The notes: generated by a model from the sequence alone, not told the origin. Shown: positions 49,439 to 60,337, counted from the first letter of the stretch. The stretch: 64,000 bases of DNA from Paraburkholderia mimosarum LMG 23256 = NBRC 106338 (GCF_000739815.1 NZ_BBJJ01000015.1:1-64000), one strand, 5' to 3'. Translations and numbers: made by a program.

Positions 49439-50067
49439 CGCTGGCCCTCTGCGGCGATACGCACGGCAAGACCCGCAAGCACGGTGCCCATAAGCCAGCG
49501 CTGAAGCTGGAGCCATCTCGGCCGCCCCGCGAGGAAGGTCGCAATCGTGCCAGCCGTCATGGCAACGGCGGCGTTTACGCTAATCGAAAGCGCGATCTGA
49601 ATGCTGCCGAGCACGACCGACTGTGCCAGCACGCTGCCCTGTTGCGGGTCGATGAACTGCGGCAGCAGGGACAAGTAGAGAACGGCGATCTTCGGGTTCA
49701 GCAGGTTGGTGACGAAACCCATCAGAAAAAGCTTGCGAGGCCGGTCGGCCGGCAATTCGCGCACCTGGAACGGCGAGCGGCCGCCTGGCTTGAGCGCTTG
49801 CCACGCGAGCCAGAACAGATAGAGCGCGCCGCCCAGGCGCAGTGCGTCGTACGCGAACGGTACGGCCATGAGCAACGCGGTAATGCCGAACGCCGCGCAC
49901 AACATATAGAACACGAAACCGAGGGCGACCCCGCCCAACGAGATCAGCCCCGCCTTGCGCCCCTGGCAAATCGAGCGCGAGATCAGATAGATCATGTTGG
50001 GTCCGGGCGTAAGCGCCATGCCGAGGGCGACGGCGGCGAAGGCAAGCAGCGGGGCGGCGTGTGGCAT
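49435..50067 (-). CDS. LysE/RhtB-family amino-acid exporter
   Basis: A 210-residue inner-membrane protein with six hydrophobic segments. The family signature GMALTPGPNMIYLISRSICQG (shown in part) occupies residues 16-36, and LGFVFYMLCAAFG and GFVTNLLNPKI are also typical. LysE-type proteins export amino acids such as threonine, homoserine, lysine or leucine when internal pools rise. The ATG at 50067 has AGGGAA upstream. It is convergent with the YodC-like gene. The substrate is not predictable. Confidence 0.93.
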   Translation of the reverse strand: MPHAAPLLAFAAVALGMALTPGPNMIYLISRSICQGRKAGLISLGGVALGFVFYMLCAAFGITALLMAVPFAYDALRLGGALYLFWLAWQALKPGGRSPFQVRELPADRPRKLFLMGFVTNLLNPKIAVLYLSLLPQFIDPQQGSVLAQSVVLGSIQIALSISVNAAVAMTAGTIATFLAGRPRWLQLQRWLMGTVLAGLAVRIAAEGQR

Positions 50068-50222
50068 CTCGGGTTCCCTGTTGAGTGTTGCCCAGATGGG
50101 TCGGGCGGCGCGCGCCGGATTGGCGCGGCAAAAGTGACCTGTTTCCTGTGATTATTTCATGTGGAGCTGGCGCGTGCGCGCCGTGGGCGCCGCGTTGGCC
50201 GGACGGATAAGCCGAGAGGGCC

Positions 50223-50543
50223 TCAGTGCGAGGAGCGCTCTCGCTCGGCGCTGCGCGTTTTGCGCGCCTGAATGCGGTCGTCGAGCCGTCTCGAGAACAG
50301 GAGCATGCCTAGCCGCCGGCTGCGCTCCTTCGTTCGCCCGCCGAGATCCCTCGGCGGATTTGGTTGTAGCGCCCAGAAAAGTGCCAGCAGCCAGCCGAGC
50401 ACTGTCCAGCCGAGCACGGCATTGAAGACGGCGATGATCAGCAGGTCGTGGCGCTGGCGCCGGTCGGCGATCAGCGCGGGCAGAAAGTAGAGCGCGACCA
50501 CCGCTGCGAGGACGACGATCTCGAAGACGGAACGGCTCACCAT
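50223..50543 (-). CDS. Superinfection-immunity-like membrane protein
   Basis: A 106-residue protein with two membrane segments (VVLAAVVALYFLPALIA at 10-26 and FNAVLGWTVLGWLLALFWAL at 40-59) separated by RRQRHDL, and a positively charged cytoplasmic tail. This matches the Imm/superinfection immunity family related to phage T4 Imm, which blocks DNA entry of further phages; chromosomal relatives have unproven function. The ATG at 50543 has GGAG upstream. No phage genes are near, so it is not obviously part of a prophage. Confidence 0.8.
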   Translation of the reverse strand: MVSRSVFEIVVLAAVVALYFLPALIADRRQRHDLLIIAVFNAVLGWTVLGWLLALFWALQPNPPRDLGGRTKERSRRLGMLLFSRRLDDRIQARKTRSAERERSSH

Positions 50544-50713
50544 GGGTCGCTCTCCGTAAATAGGGGAAATATGCCCGACACATCATTGTCGCGCGGATCG
50601 TCGCCGGGCGCATGGCACGCCCTGGCCGGACGGCTAGCGGTCGGTGCGAGGGGGTGTCGGCGGGCGTGGGTTCGGGTCTATCATCGGGTTTTTGATCGCA
50701 CGGAACCGACATC

Positions 50714-52174
50714 ATGATCTCCGACCTGTCAGAGGCCACCCGCCATCTGGATCACGACGCGCTGCGCGCCTTTATCGAGCGGAAATGGCAAGACGAGATC
50801 GTACCCGCATTGACCGACTACATCGCGGTGCCGGCCAAGAGTCCGGCGTTCGACCCGCAGTGGGCGCAGCACGGCTATCTCGAGCGCGTCGTGCAGGAGG
50901 CGGCGAAATGGGCGGAGCAGCAGCCAGTGCGCGGCCTGAAGCTAGAGATCGTGCGTCTGCCCAATCGCACGCCGGTGATCTTCTTCGAGGTGCCCGCCAC
51001 GCGCTCCGGCAGCACCGAGACGGTCGTGCTCTACGGCCATCTGGACAAGCAGCCGGAATTCGCGGGCTGGCGCAACGATCTCGGCCCCTGGACACCCAAG
51101 CTGGAAGATGGCCGGCTGTATGGCCGTGGCGGCGCCGACGACGGCTATGCGATCTACGCGAGCGTCACGGCGCTCGCCGCGCTCGACGCGCAAGGCATCG
51201 AACGGCCGCGCTGCGTGGGCCTCATCGAGACCTGCGAGGAGTCGGGCAGTTACGACCTGCTGCCTTATGTCGATGCGCTGCGCGAGCGGCTCGGCACCGT
51301 GGGCCTGGTCGTTTGCCTCGATTCCGGCGCGGGCAATTACGACCAGCTCTGGCTCACCACTTCGCTGCGCGGGCTCGTGGCGGGCGATCTCGAGGTCGAA
51401 GTGCTCGAAGAGGGCATTCACTCGGGCTCGTACGGCGGCATCGCCCCTTCCAGCTTCCGCGTGATGCGGCAACTCTTCGAGCGTCTCGAAGACGCCGCTA
51501 GCGGCACACTGCTGCCCAAGGGCTTTCATTGCGCGATTCCCTCGCAGCGCCTGAGCGAAGCCGAGGCCACGGCGAAGATTCTCGGCGAGGGTGTATGGAA
51601 AAGCTTGCCTTGGGCGTGCGGCCAGGACGGCCGGCGCGTGCTGCCTACCACTACGGATCCGCAGCAGGCGCTGCTCGATTCCACGTGGCGGCCTTCGCTT
51701 TCGGTCACCGGCGCAGCGGGCCTGCCCGCGCTCGCCGACGCCGGCAATGTCTTGCGCCCGCGCACGGCGTTCAAGCTCTCGCTGCGTCTGCCGCCGCTCG
51801 TGGAGGCAGCGAAGGCCGTGGCGGAACTGAAGGCGCTGCTCGAGTTCGATCCACCCTACAACGCGAAGGTCACCTTCAGGCCAGACGCAGGCGCGGCCAA
51901 CGGCTGGAGTGCCCCGGAACTCGCCCCCTGGCTAACCGAAGCGCTCAGCGCAGCCTCGCGCACGCACTTCGGCGCGGATTGCGCCTATCTTGGCCAGGGC
52001 GGCACGATCCCGCTCATGAATGTGCTGCAGGCGGGCTTCCCCAAGTCGCAGTTCATGGTGTGTGGCGTGCTTGGCCCCAAGTCCAACGCTCATGGACCGA
52101 ACGAGTTCTTGCACGTGCCGTATGCGAAGAAGCTCACGGCCACGGTTGCCGAGGTAATCGCCGCAGCACCTTGA
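50714..52174 (+). CDS. M20-family metallopeptidase (dipeptidase-like)
   Basis: A 486-residue peptidase of the M20 family (CNDP/dapE-like). Zinc ligands and catalytic residues are recognisable: His in VLYGHLDKQPE (about residue 108), the bridging Asp in GRGGADDGYA (about 141), the general-base Glu pair in ETCEESGS (about 175), Asp in CLDSGAGN (about 205) and the late His in AHGPNEFLHV (about 466). Relatives hydrolyse dipeptides or N-acyl amino acids in the cytosol. The ATG at 50714 is used. It stands alone between the immunity-like gene and cadR. Confidence 0.92.
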   Translation: MISDLSEATRHLDHDALRAFIERKWQDEIVPALTDYIAVPAKSPAFDPQWAQHGYLERVVQEAAKWAEQQPVRGLKLEIVRLPNRTPVIFFEVPATRSGSTETVVLYGHLDKQPEFAGWRNDLGPWTPKLEDGRLYGRGGADDGYAIYASVTALAALDAQGIERPRCVGLIETCEESGSYDLLPYVDALRERLGTVGLVVCLDSGAGNYDQLWLTTSLRGLVAGDLEVEVLEEGIHSGSYGGIAPSSFRVMRQLFERLEDAASGTLLPKGFHCAIPSQRLSEAEATAKILGEGVWKSLPWACGQDGRRVLPTTTDPQQALLDSTWRPSLSVTGAAGLPALADAGNVLRPRTAFKLSLRLPPLVEAAKAVAELKALLEFDPPYNAKVTFRPDAGAANGWSAPELAPWLTEALSAASRTHFGADCAYLGQGGTIPLMNVLQAGFPKSQFMVCGVLGPKSNAHGPNEFLHVPYAKKLTATVAEVIAAAP

Positions 52175-52226
52175 CCGGGTGCCACGGCGCGACCCGACGG
52201 CCGCAGCTTGCACTGCGGGAGACGCA

Positions 52227-52694
52227 TCAGCGGCGTTGACGTGCCGGTGCGTCGTTTGCAGCATGGCCGTCGCCATGGCATGAGCAGCTTTCGTCGTCGA
52301 TGGGTTGTTCCAGACTTTTCATGATCCCGCACCCGGCGCTGCTGCTCTGATGGGTGCGGCAGCTCTCGCGCAACGTGCGCAACTGCTGCTCCAGCACGCG
52401 CATCGATTCGATTTGCTCGTGAATGCGCGCGATCTGGTTGTCGATCAACTCGTTGACTTCGTCGCAAGGCTGGCCAGGATCGGCCTGGAAGCGGCGCAGC
52501 ATGCGGATGTCCGCCAGCCCGATGCCGAGCGACCGGCAATGGCGGATGAAGTTGAGCTGCGCGGCGTGGATGGCGGTGTAACTCCGGTATCCGTTGGTCT
52601 CGCGCGCGGGCTCGTCCAGCAGGCCCTCACGCTCATAAAAGCGCACCGTTTCGACATCGCAGTTTGCGAAACGCGCCAGTTCACCAATTCGCAT
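52227..52694 (-). CDS. cadR: CadR, Cd(II)/Pb(II)-responsive MerR-family regulator
   Basis: A 155-residue MerR-type regulator: N-terminal winged helix (MRIGELARFANCDVETVRFY), a dimerisation helix and the metal-binding cysteines of CadR/PbrR (Cys in GQPCDEVN, Cys in ESCRTHQS and CGIM) plus a C-terminal Cys/His tail (CSCHGDGH). It activates the divergent cadA promoter by distorting its 19-base spacer when cadmium, lead or zinc binds. The ATG at 52694 has AGGAG 11 bases upstream. Confidence 0.95.
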   Translation of the reverse strand: MRIGELARFANCDVETVRFYEREGLLDEPARETNGYRSYTAIHAAQLNFIRHCRSLGIGLADIRMLRRFQADPGQPCDEVNELIDNQIARIHEQIESMRVLEQQLRTLRESCRTHQSSSAGCGIMKSLEQPIDDESCSCHGDGHAANDAPARQRR

Positions 52695-52716
52695 GGTCGC
52701 GGTTCTCCTGAATCAC

Positions 52717-52747
52717 TTGACCCTGTAGCCACTACAGGCTGTTCAAT
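52717..52747 (+). promoter_or_regulatory. MerR-type promoter and operator of cadA
   Basis: TTGACC (52717-52722) and TTCAAT (52742-52747) are 19 bases apart, the overlong spacing of MerR-controlled promoters. The dyad CCTGTAG-CCA-CTACAGG (52722-52738) fills the spacer and matches the known CadR/PbrR operator pattern. Confidence 0.88.
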
Positions 52748-52776
52748 GATTTTGTCACTTTGGGGAGAAATCGGCG

Positions 52777-55281
52777 ATGAACCATGGCTTCTTGTCACGG
52801 CTTGGTGTCGCGCAGCGCTTGCGTGCGCGTGACGAAGAAAGGGCGGCCGGAGGCGCCAGCGGCGCGTGTTGCGAGGCGGACAGGGCCAGCGCGCCTGCTG
52901 GCGGCTGCTGCCACCAGCATGGGCATGAAGATCACGGCCACGATCACGATCGCGGCCACAGCCACAGCCACAGCCACGATCACGGCCATGCCGAAAGCTG
53001 CTGTCACAGCGCCGCACAGGAGCGCGCGCCGGAGCACGCGCGTTGCCAGGCACCGGCACCCGAAGGCGCCAGGCGCGCGCGCTGGCGCATCGACAACATG
53101 GATTGCCCGACCGAGGAGCGTCTGATCCGCAACCGGCTCGAGCCGATGCCGAGTGTCGTGCGTCTCGACTTCGACCTGCTCGCTCGCGAGCTGACCGTGC
53201 ATCACCGGCTCGACGATACGCAGCCGGTCGTCGATGCATTGCTCGCTCTCGACATGTCCCCGCGCGCGCTCGATGCGACCGCTGCGGTGCAAGGCACGCC
53301 GCCGGCCTCGCCCGGCATCGCCCTGCGCCAGAAGCTGCTGCTCGCTGCGAGCGGCATCGCAGCCGCAGGCGCCGAGGTGCTTGCGTGGAGCACCGGCCAC
53401 GAAACCGGCCTGCCGGTGCTGGCCTGCGCGGTCGTCTCGCTGTTGTGCGCGGGGCTGCCCACGCTGCGCAAGGGCTGGATTGCGCTGCGCAATTTCACCA
53501 TCAACATCTATTTCCTGATGTCGCTCGCACTCATGGGCGCGGTCGCGATCGGCAAGTGGCCCGAGGCCGCGATGGTCGTCTTCCTGTTCGCACTCGCGGA
53601 GGAAATCGAGGCGCTATCGCTCGAACGCGCGCGCCACGCCATCCGCGCGCTCACCGCGCTCGCGCCCGAAACTGCCGAGGTCTGGCAGGCCGGCGACGGC
53701 GTCGCCGCGACGGGCGAATGGCGCGAGTGCGCGGTGAGCGCGGTAGTCATCGGCAGCCGCATCCGGGTGCGCACCGGACAGCGCGTGCCGCTCGACGCGC
53801 GCGTCACCGCGGGCCGCGCCGCGCTCGACCAGGCGCCGATCACGGGCGAAAGTCTGCCCGTCGACAAGGAGGCCGGCGCGGCGCTGTACGCGGGCAGCAT
53901 CGTCGTCGATGGCGTGGTCGAGGCGCTCGTCACCGCCGCCGCGCAGGACAGCACGCTCGCGCGCATCGCGGCCGCGGTGCAGGAGGCGCAGGCGCAACGT
54001 GCGCCCACGCAGCGTTTCGTCGATCAGTTCGCCCGCTATTACACGCCGGCCGTCGTCGCACTCGCCGTGATCATCGCGCTTGCCGGGCCGCTCGCATTCG
54101 GCGGCGCATGGAGTGCCTGGCTCTACAAGGCGCTCGTGTTGCTCGTGATCGCCTGTCCGTGCGCGCTCGTCGTCTCGACGCCGGTGACGGTCGTGAGCGG
54201 CCTCGCCGCCGCCGCGTCCCACGGCATGCTCGTGAAGGGCGGTGTCTGGCTCGAACGTGGCCGGCTCCTCAAGGCCGTCGCGCTCGACAAGACCGGCACG
54301 CTCACCCGCGGCGAGCCCGTGCTGACCGACGTGCTCGCAGCGCCCATGCGAGCGCTGGCTACCGCTGGCGCGCCAGCCGAAACGCCGCCGCTTTCGGTTG
54401 ACGAGGCACTGCGCATCGCCGCGAGCCTCGACGACGCGAGCACGCACCCGGTCGCGCGTGCGTTGGTCGAGGGCTGGCGGGCGCGTCAGCCGGATGCGCG
54501 CCTCTTCCCGGTCGATCAGTTCGCGGTGCTGGGCGGCCGCGGCGTGCAGGGGCGCGTCGACGGCGCGCGCTGGAGCCTCGGCAATCACCGTCTGGTCGAG
54601 GAACTCGGCTTATGCTCGCCCGAACTGGAGGCGCAACTCGCGGGCCTTGAGCTTTCGGGCAAGACCGCGATCGTGTTGTGCACGCCGGAGTCGGCCGTTG
54701 CCGTATTCGCCGTGGCCGACGCGCTGCGCGAAGAGAGCGCGCCGGCCGTGCGCGCCTTGCGCTCGCTTGGCGTCACGCCTGTCATGCTGACCGGCGATAA
54801 CGTATCGACTGCGCGAGCGATCGCCGATCAGCTGGGCATCGACGATGCGCGCGGCAATCTGCTGCCGCAGGACAAGCAGGACGCGATCGCCGCGCTCTCC
54901 GGGCAGTACGGCATGGCCGCGATGGTCGGTGACGGCGTGAACGACGCGCCCGCCCTCGCGCGCGCCGATATCGGCTTCGCAATGGGCGCGGCGGGCACGG
55001 CCACCGCACTCGAAACCGCCGACGTGGCGATCATGGACGACGATCCTCGCAAGATCGCTGCGTTCATCGGGCTTTCTCGCAAGACTGCCGCGGTGCTCAT
55101 GCAAAACATTGCGTTCGCGCTCGGCATCAAGGCCGTCTTTCTCGTGCTCGCGCTGGCAGGCGAGGCCACGCTCTGGATGGCCGTGTTCGCCGACGTGGGC
55201 GCGAGCCTGCTCGTCGTGGCGAACGGCCTGCGTGTGCGCCGGCATTTCGGTGCGGTGCGACAGGCGATGAAGCCTGCATGA
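52777..55281 (+). CDS. cadA: CadA/ZntA-type Cd/Zn/Pb-exporting P1B ATPase
   Basis: An 834-residue inner-membrane ATPase. The N-terminus carries Cys pairs and a His-rich stretch (about residues 32-75; HGHDHDRGHSHSHSHDHGH) followed by a heavy-metal-associated-like domain whose metal loop reads NMDCPTEE. The transmembrane metal site is ACPCALVVSTPV, the phosphorylated Asp is in DKTGTLTRG, and GDGVNDAPAL is intact. The ATG at 52777 has GGGGAG upstream. It is divergent from cadR with the MerR-type promoter in the 82-base spacer. The long His-rich region suggests zinc or cadmium buffering. Confidence 0.96.
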   Translation: MNHGFLSRLGVAQRLRARDEERAAGGASGACCEADRASAPAGGCCHQHGHEDHGHDHDRGHSHSHSHDHGHAESCCHSAAQERAPEHARCQAPAPEGARRARWRIDNMDCPTEERLIRNRLEPMPSVVRLDFDLLARELTVHHRLDDTQPVVDALLALDMSPRALDATAAVQGTPPASPGIALRQKLLLAASGIAAAGAEVLAWSTGHETGLPVLACAVVSLLCAGLPTLRKGWIALRNFTINIYFLMSLALMGAVAIGKWPEAAMVVFLFALAEEIEALSLERARHAIRALTALAPETAEVWQAGDGVAATGEWRECAVSAVVIGSRIRVRTGQRVPLDARVTAGRAALDQAPITGESLPVDKEAGAALYAGSIVVDGVVEALVTAAAQDSTLARIAAAVQEAQAQRAPTQRFVDQFARYYTPAVVALAVIIALAGPLAFGGAWSAWLYKALVLLVIACPCALVVSTPVTVVSGLAAAASHGMLVKGGVWLERGRLLKAVALDKTGTLTRGEPVLTDVLAAPMRALATAGAPAETPPLSVDEALRIAASLDDASTHPVARALVEGWRARQPDARLFPVDQFAVLGGRGVQGRVDGARWSLGNHRLVEELGLCSPELEAQLAGLELSGKTAIVLCTPESAVAVFAVADALREESAPAVRALRSLGVTPVMLTGDNVSTARAIADQLGIDDARGNLLPQDKQDAIAALSGQYGMAAMVGDGVNDAPALARADIGFAMGAAGTATALETADVAIMDDDPRKIAAFIGLSRKTAAVLMQNIAFALGIKAVFLVLALAGEATLWMAVFADVGASLLVVANGLRVRRHFGAVRQAMKPA

Positions 55282-55341
55282 GAAACATCCGTGCGGCGAC
55301 TCAACGCAACTAACAGCCAAACCCGCGGCGGTGCTCCGAAC

Positions 55342-55368
55342 GCGGCTCACCAAGGCCTGGTGAGCCGC
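55342..55368. terminator. Hairpin at the convergence of cadA and lhr
   Basis: GCGGCTCACCA (55342-55352) pairs perfectly with TGGTGAGCCGC (55358-55368); the stop codon of lhr lies within it. There is no T-run on either side, so it may act as a transcript end stabiliser. Confidence 0.5.
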
Positions 55369-58300
55369 GCGCGCAGCGCGGCTCGCGTGCCTTCGTCGAA
55401 TTCGCCGAGAAAGGCGAAACGCCCTGCAATCAGGGTCGCGGCAGGCACGCCGTCGCGGAACACGATGCGGTTGCCGACTACAGCCGGCACCTTTTCCCCC
55501 GGCAGCAGCGTGCCGACGAGATTGAGCGGATCGGCCGCGCTTACGCACACAAGCTGTCCGCCTTCTCCTGGTGTGGGCGCGCGCCGCCGTACGTCGCGCA
55601 GCAGCGCCACGGCTTCGGGTAGCGCGAACTGTTCGCCCGAAATACCGGTGATGAAGCGCCCGCCGCGCGCTTCGCCGCGCGCCTCCATCCGATGCAGCAC
55701 GCGCAAAACGTCGCGCCAGGGTGGCAACCAGGGCGCTTCGCGCGCGAGCAGATGCCAGCTGACGACGCCATACCGGCGCAGCAGGACGTCGGCGATATGC
55801 GCCAGCCGTTCCGGATCGGCGGGCGGACGGCGAGCCGCCGCCGTGGTGGCCGACGGTCTGGCGCGCGCGAGCGCTGGCGCGCAGGGGGCGGCGACGACGT
55901 TGCCGTTCGAAGCAGCCCGCGCTTTCCCGACGAACGACGTTGCATCCTCGGTGTCCGTGAGCGGGGCGGCCAGCGTATCCGCCAAAGGGTCTGGCAACTG
56001 AGCCGCCAACGGATCTGCCAACGGATCTGCCAACGAATCTGCCAACGAATCTGCCAACGAATCTGCCAACGAATCTGCCAACGAATCTGCCAATTGAGCC
56101 GCCGAAGAAGTCGCCAACGGCACGCGCCGCAGTGTCGCCCAGCGCCCCGCGTCGGCCATGCCGCCCGCGAGCGGCGCGAAACCGCGTGGCCGGCGCCGGC
56201 CGGGATGCGCGCCGCGCTGCGCCGCCGGCTTCACGAGTGTCCGCAGCCCGGCGAAGCTGTCCGCGTTCACGAGCCCTGCCGCCACCAGTTCGCCCAGTGC
56301 GTTTTCCAGTTCCACGCCGAGCAGATGCGCATCCGCGGTCAGCTCGTCGAAGAACATTGCGCCGTTTCGCATCAGCGCCTCATACACGCGCCGCGCGCGC
56401 GCCGACAGACCGGCGGTGTCGGGCGCTTCGACGAGCGCCATCCAGTGCGCCAGTTCGCGGCGCGAGAGCAGCACGACCGGCGTGCTGCGCACCGTCGACG
56501 CCGCCGCCGCGCGCGCGGGCAGCCGCGCCCAGGCGAGATGCCCCGAGCGGCATAGCTCGTCGAGCAGCATCGGCGTGTAATCGTCGATACGAGCCGGCAG
56601 GATCTCGTCTTCCCACGCGAGCGCGGAGGCCTCCCAGCCTTCCAGCTGGTCGAGCACGGCAGCCAGCGCGTCGCGGCCCGACCCGCGCGTGCCGGGCGCC
56701 ACACGCTGCCATTCGAACAGGAAGCGCATGAAATCGTGGCGCTCGACGGGCTCGATCTCGCGTCTGAGCTTGCGCACCGTGTAGCGGTGAATGCGCGCAA
56801 GCAGATGGCGTTCGCACCATTCGTCCTGGCCGCCTCCCATCGCGGCAGACGTAAAGCGCCCGCGCATCACGGCGCCTTCCGCTTCGAGGTGCGTAAGCGC
56901 GAGCGCCACCACGCTTGCTTCGAGCGCAAGCGGCCGCGCCGCCTGCGCGACCGTGAGCGGTCCGAACCCCGACAGGCGCGCACGCACGATCTCGACGAGC
57001 GCCGCTTCCTCGGTCCACGCCTGCGCATATTCGGGCGGCGGCGTGAGCGGCGGCTCGCACTGCGCCTGCGGATAAATGGCCTGCACGCATGCCAGCCTCT
57101 CCACGGCCACCCACAGCGCGTCATGCTCCGCAACCGGAACGCGCGTCGCGCGACCTTGCGCCGCCAGGTCGCCGAGCCATGCGAGCCACTGCGGCTCGCG
57201 CTGCGCCTCGCTTTGCGCAAGCGCGCCGAGGCTCGTGAGCGCGTCGTGCATTTCGTCGGCATCACGCGCCTGGGGCCAGGCTTCCTCGCGCACGCTTGCG
57301 ATCGCTTCGGGGTCGAGCGCGCCGAGATCGTCGGTGGACTCGGGGTCGCTCCAGCGGCGCGACAGCACGGCCTGCGTGCGGCGTTCTTCTATCGGCGCGT
57401 CGTCGAGGAACGCATATGGGCGTGCCGTGAGGATTTCGGCGGCGAGCGGCGAGGGGGCTGGCAGCTCGCGCACCACGAGCGTCACCTCGCCCGCTTCGAT
57501 GCGGCGCAGGAGCGCGATCCATGCTTCGGAGTCCATCGCGTCGTGCAGGCAGTCGTCGAGGGTCTGGTCGACGAGCGGATGGCGCGGCACGTCTCGCTCG
57601 CCCGCGATGTTCTCGACGCACGCCGCCTGATCGGGGAACACGGCCGCGAGCAGATCCTCGCTGCGCATGCGCTGGATCTGCGGCGGTGTCTTGCGTCCGC
57701 CGGTCTGGCGCGGCAAGGCCAGCGCCGTGGTCGCGTTCCAGCGCCAGCGCACGCCGAAGAGCGGCGCGTCCAGCAGCGCCTGGACGAGCAGATGCTCAGC
57801 GGAGTTCGAATGCAGATAGCGCCACACCTCATCGAGCGCGAAGCTGTGCGCGCCGGTGAGCGAGAGGATGATGGCGTCCTCGGTCGCGGCGGCCTGCAGC
57901 TCGAAATTGAACTGGCGGCAAAAGCGCTTGCGCAGCGCGAGACCCCACGCGCGGTTCAGCCGGCTGCCCAACGGTGCGTGGATGACGAGCTGGGTGCCAC
58001 CCGATTCGTCGAAAAAACGCTCCATGACGAGCGTGTCCTCGGTCGGCAGCACGGTGAGCGCGGCGCGGGCACGCGCGAGATATTCGACGATCTGGCGCGC
58101 GGGGGCATCGTCGATATCGAGCGTGGCGGCAAGCTTTGACGTGGCGCGATCGACCACCGGGGAAGATGGGGCATCGTCCGCCGCGCCGGCGCTCGCGCTT
58201 GCGGTCGTGCTCGCGCTCGCCTCGATCAACGCCGCCTCGACCTGCTTGCGCAGCCGTGAAATCGCGTGCGAAAGCTCGTCGCTGCGGCCCGGTGCTTCGC

Positions 58301-60083
58301 CGAGCCAGAACGGAATGTTGGGCGGCTGCCCCTGGGCATCTTCCACGCGCACGCGTCCAGCCTCGATGCGCAGAATCCGGTACGAGGCGTTGCCGAGCTG
58401 GAACACGTCGCCCGCAAGGCTTTCGACGGCGAAGTCCTCGTTGACGGTGCCGATCTGCACGCCTTGCGGCTCCAGCAGCACCGAGTAATCGGCGTTGTCG
58501 GGTATCGTGCCGCCCGAAGTCAGCGCGACGAGCCGGGCGCCGCGCCGCGCGCGCAGCGTATGGCTCACCACGTCGCGGTGCAGGTAGGCCGCGCGCGGCC
58601 CGTGACGGCTCGTGTAGCCCTCGGCGAGCATGCGCAGCACCGCATCGAACTGCGCGCGCTCGAGCGTCGCCCACGGCGTGGCGCGCCGCACGAGCGCGTA
58701 GAGGGCATCTTCTTCCCATGCCTCGCAGGCCACTTCGGCGACGATCTGCTGCGCGAGGACATCGAGCGGCGCATGCGGCAGGGCGAGGCGATCGAGTTCG
58801 CCGCGCCTCACGCTGTCGAGCAGCGCCGCGCATTCGATCAGATCGTCGCGCGAAGTCGGGAAGATCCGCCCCTTCGGCACGCCGCCGACCTGGTGTCCCG
58901 AGCGCCCCACGCGCTGCAGGAAGGCCGCGATCGAGCGCGGCGAGGCGATCTGGCACACGAGATCGACGTCGCCGATATCGATGCCCAGTTCGAGCGATGC
59001 CGTCGCCACGAGCACGCGCAACTCGCCGCGCTTCAGGCGCTGTTCGGCGAGAAAACGATGCTCGCGCGCGAGGCTGCCGTGGTGCGCGGCCACGGCCTCG
59101 GCGCCCAGGCGGTCGGTGAGATGGCGCGCCACGCGCTCGGCCATGCGGCGCGTGTTGACGAACACGAGCGTCGTGCGATGCATGGCGACGAGTTCGGCCA
59201 TGCGGTCATACACGCGCTCCCACACATCGTTCGCCATGATGGCTTCGAGCGGCACGGGCGGCACTTCGATCGCGAGGTCGCGTGTTCGCGTATGTCCGAC
59301 GTCGACGATCTCGCAGGCGGGCGCGTTGGCGTTCGGATCCTGTGCCGCTTCGCCCATGCCCACCAGAAAGCGCGCGACGGTCCCGATCGGCTTTTGCGTA
59401 GCCGAAAGCCCGATACGCAGCAGGCGCGTGCCGCACAGCGCATCGAGCCGCTCGAGGCTCAGCGCGAGGTGGCAGCCGCGCTTGTTGCCCGCGAGCGCAT
59501 GGATCTCGTCGACGATCACGGTGCGCGCGCCAGCCAGCATGCGGCGGCCCGACTCGGAACCGAGCAGCACGTAGAGCGACTCGGGCGTCGTCACGAGGAT
59601 ATGCGGCGCGCGTTTTCTGAGCGCGGCGCGCTCGGGCTGTGGCGTGTCGCCGGTGCGCACCGCCGTGCGGATCTCGACCGGCGGCAGGCCGAGGCGCGCG
59701 AGCTCCGCGCCGATCCCTTCGAGCGGCCGCTCGAGATTGAGCCGGATGTCGTTGGAGAGCGCCTTGAGCGGCGAAACGTAGACCACGAGGGTCGTATCGG
59801 GCAGCGCGCCGCGATTCGCGAGGCCTTCGCGCACCAGTTCGTCGAGCGCGCCGAGAAACGCGGTGAGCGTCTTGCCCGAGCCCGTCGGGGCCGCGACGAG
59901 CGTTGCGCGCCGGCTCGCGATAAGCGGCCAGGCGGCGCGCTGGGCGGCGGTGGGCGCGTCGAAGCTGCGCCGAAACCAGCCGGCGACGGCCGGATGAAAT
60001 TGCGCGAGCACGTCGCCGGCGCCCTCGTCATGCGCGGCGAGAGCCGGTGCGTGCGGATCGTTGACAGGTGTGGGCGAGGTCAT
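55347..60083 (-). CDS. lhr: Lhr-type superfamily 2 DNA helicase
   Basis: A 1578-residue ATP-dependent helicase of the Lhr family (E. coli Lhr has 1538). The DEAD/H core occupies about residues 1-450: Walker [19 protein letters not shown] (motif II), SATQKP (motif III), and motif [14 protein letters not shown]. After it come the winged-helix and Lhr core domains, then a long C-terminal extension. Lhr translocates on single-stranded DNA and is linked to DNA repair. The ATG at 60083 ([10 protein letters not shown]) is used; the frame is open for 80 codons further but those are low-complexity. A 12-bp tandem repeat near the C-terminus encodes ADSL units. It is divergent from the aldo/keto reductase gene. 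Confidence 0.93.
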   Translation of the reverse strand: MTSPTPVNDPHAPALAAHDEGAGDVLAQFHPAVAGWFRRSFDAPTAAQRAAWPLIASRRATLVAAPTGSGKTLTAFLGALDELVREGLANRGALPDTTLVVYVSPLKALSNDIRLNLERPLEGIGAELARLGLPPVEIRTAVRTGDTPQPERAALRKRAPHILVTTPESLYVLLGSESGRRMLAGARTVIVDEIHALAGNKRGCHLALSLERLDALCGTRLLRIGLSATQKPIGTVARFLVGMGEAAQDPNANAPACEIVDVGHTRTRDLAIEVPPVPLEAIMANDVWERVYDRMAELVAMHRTTLVFVNTRRMAERVARHLTDRLGAEAVAAHHGSLAREHRFLAEQRLKRGELRVLVATASLELGIDIGDVDLVCQIASPRSIAAFLQRVGRSGHQVGGVPKGRIFPTSRDDLIECAALLDSVRRGELDRLALPHAPLDVLAQQIVAEVACEAWEEDALYALVRRATPWATLERAQFDAVLRMLAEGYTSRHGPRAAYLHRDVVSHTLRARRGARLVALTSGGTIPDNADYSVLLEPQGVQIGTVNEDFAVESLAGDVFQLGNASYRILRIEAGRVRVEDAQGQPPNIPFWLGEAPGRSDELSHAISRLRKQVEAALIEASASTTASASAGAADDAPSSPVVDRATSKLAATLDIDDAPARQIVEYLARARAALTVLPTEDTLVMERFFDESGGTQLVIHAPLGSRLNRAWGLALRKRFCRQFNFELQAAATEDAIILSLTGAHSFALDEVWRYLHSNSAEHLLVQALLDAPLFGVRWRWNATTALALPRQTGGRKTPPQIQRMRSEDLLAAVFPDQAACVENIAGERDVPRHPLVDQTLDDCLHDAMDSEAWIALLRRIEAGEVTLVVRELPAPSPLAAEILTARPYAFLDDAPIEERRTQAVLSRRWSDPESTDDLGALDPEAIASVREEAWPQARDADEMHDALTSLGALAQSEAQREPQWLAWLGDLAAQGRATRVPVAEHDALWVAVERLACVQAIYPQAQCEPPLTPPPEYAQAWTEEAALVEIVRARLSGFGPLTVAQAARPLALEASVVALALTHLEAEGAVMRGRFTSAAMGGGQDEWCERHLLARIHRYTVRKLRREIEPVERHDFMRFLFEWQRVAPGTRGSGRDALAAVLDQLEGWEASALAWEDEILPARIDDYTPMLLDELCRSGHLAWARLPARAAAASTVRSTPVVLLSRRELAHWMALVEAPDTAGLSARARRVYEALMRNGAMFFDELTADAHLLGVELENALGELVAAGLVNADSFAGLRTLVKPAAQRGAHPGRRRPRGFAPLAGGMADAGRWATLRRVPLATSSAAQLADSLADSLADSLADSLADSLADPLADPLAAQLPDPLADTLAAPLTDTEDATSFVGKARAASNGNVVAAPCAPALARARPSATTAAARRPPADPERLAHIADVLLRRYGVVSWHLLAREAPWLPPWRDVLRVLHRMEARGEARGGRFITGISGEQFALPEAVALLRDVRRRAPTPGEGGQLVCVSAADPLNLVGTLLPGEKVPAVVGNRIVFRDGVPAATLIAGRFAFLGEFDEGTRAALRARLTRPW
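56005..56088 (-). repeat. 12-bp tandem repeat inside lhr
   Basis: Seven head-to-tail copies: GCCAACGGATCT twice (56005-56028) and GCCAACGAATCT five times (56029-56088), with degenerate units on both sides (55981-56004 and 56089-56100). The repeat is in frame and encodes the tetrapeptides ADSL and ADPL in a linker between the Lhr core and the C-terminal domain. The copy number may vary between strains. Confidence 0.92.
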
Positions 60084-60337
60084 CCGGATGAATAGCGGCG
60101 ACGGGGCGTTCGCGGCTCGTGCGGTCGTGCGTCGCGGTGGTTCGTGCACGCCTGCAAGTCTCGCAGCTTTCGCGGGCCCTTGCCAGGCACGAACCCAGGC
60201 ACGAACCCAGGCGAACCGGGTGCGCATCAGGCATGAACCCTGCACGATCGCCGGCCGGCATCCGGCAAGCGCGGCGCGATCGCACGCAGTATCCTCGCCG
60301 CGTTGGACTTTCCCTCGACCCACGACGGAGTCACACC

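Noticed and set aside
52920..53000. CAC/GGC-rich repetitive stretch as a possible simple repeat or CRISPR-like array
   Set aside because: It is the His-rich metal-binding N-terminus of cadA; there are no regularly spaced repeats with unique spacers anywhere in the window.
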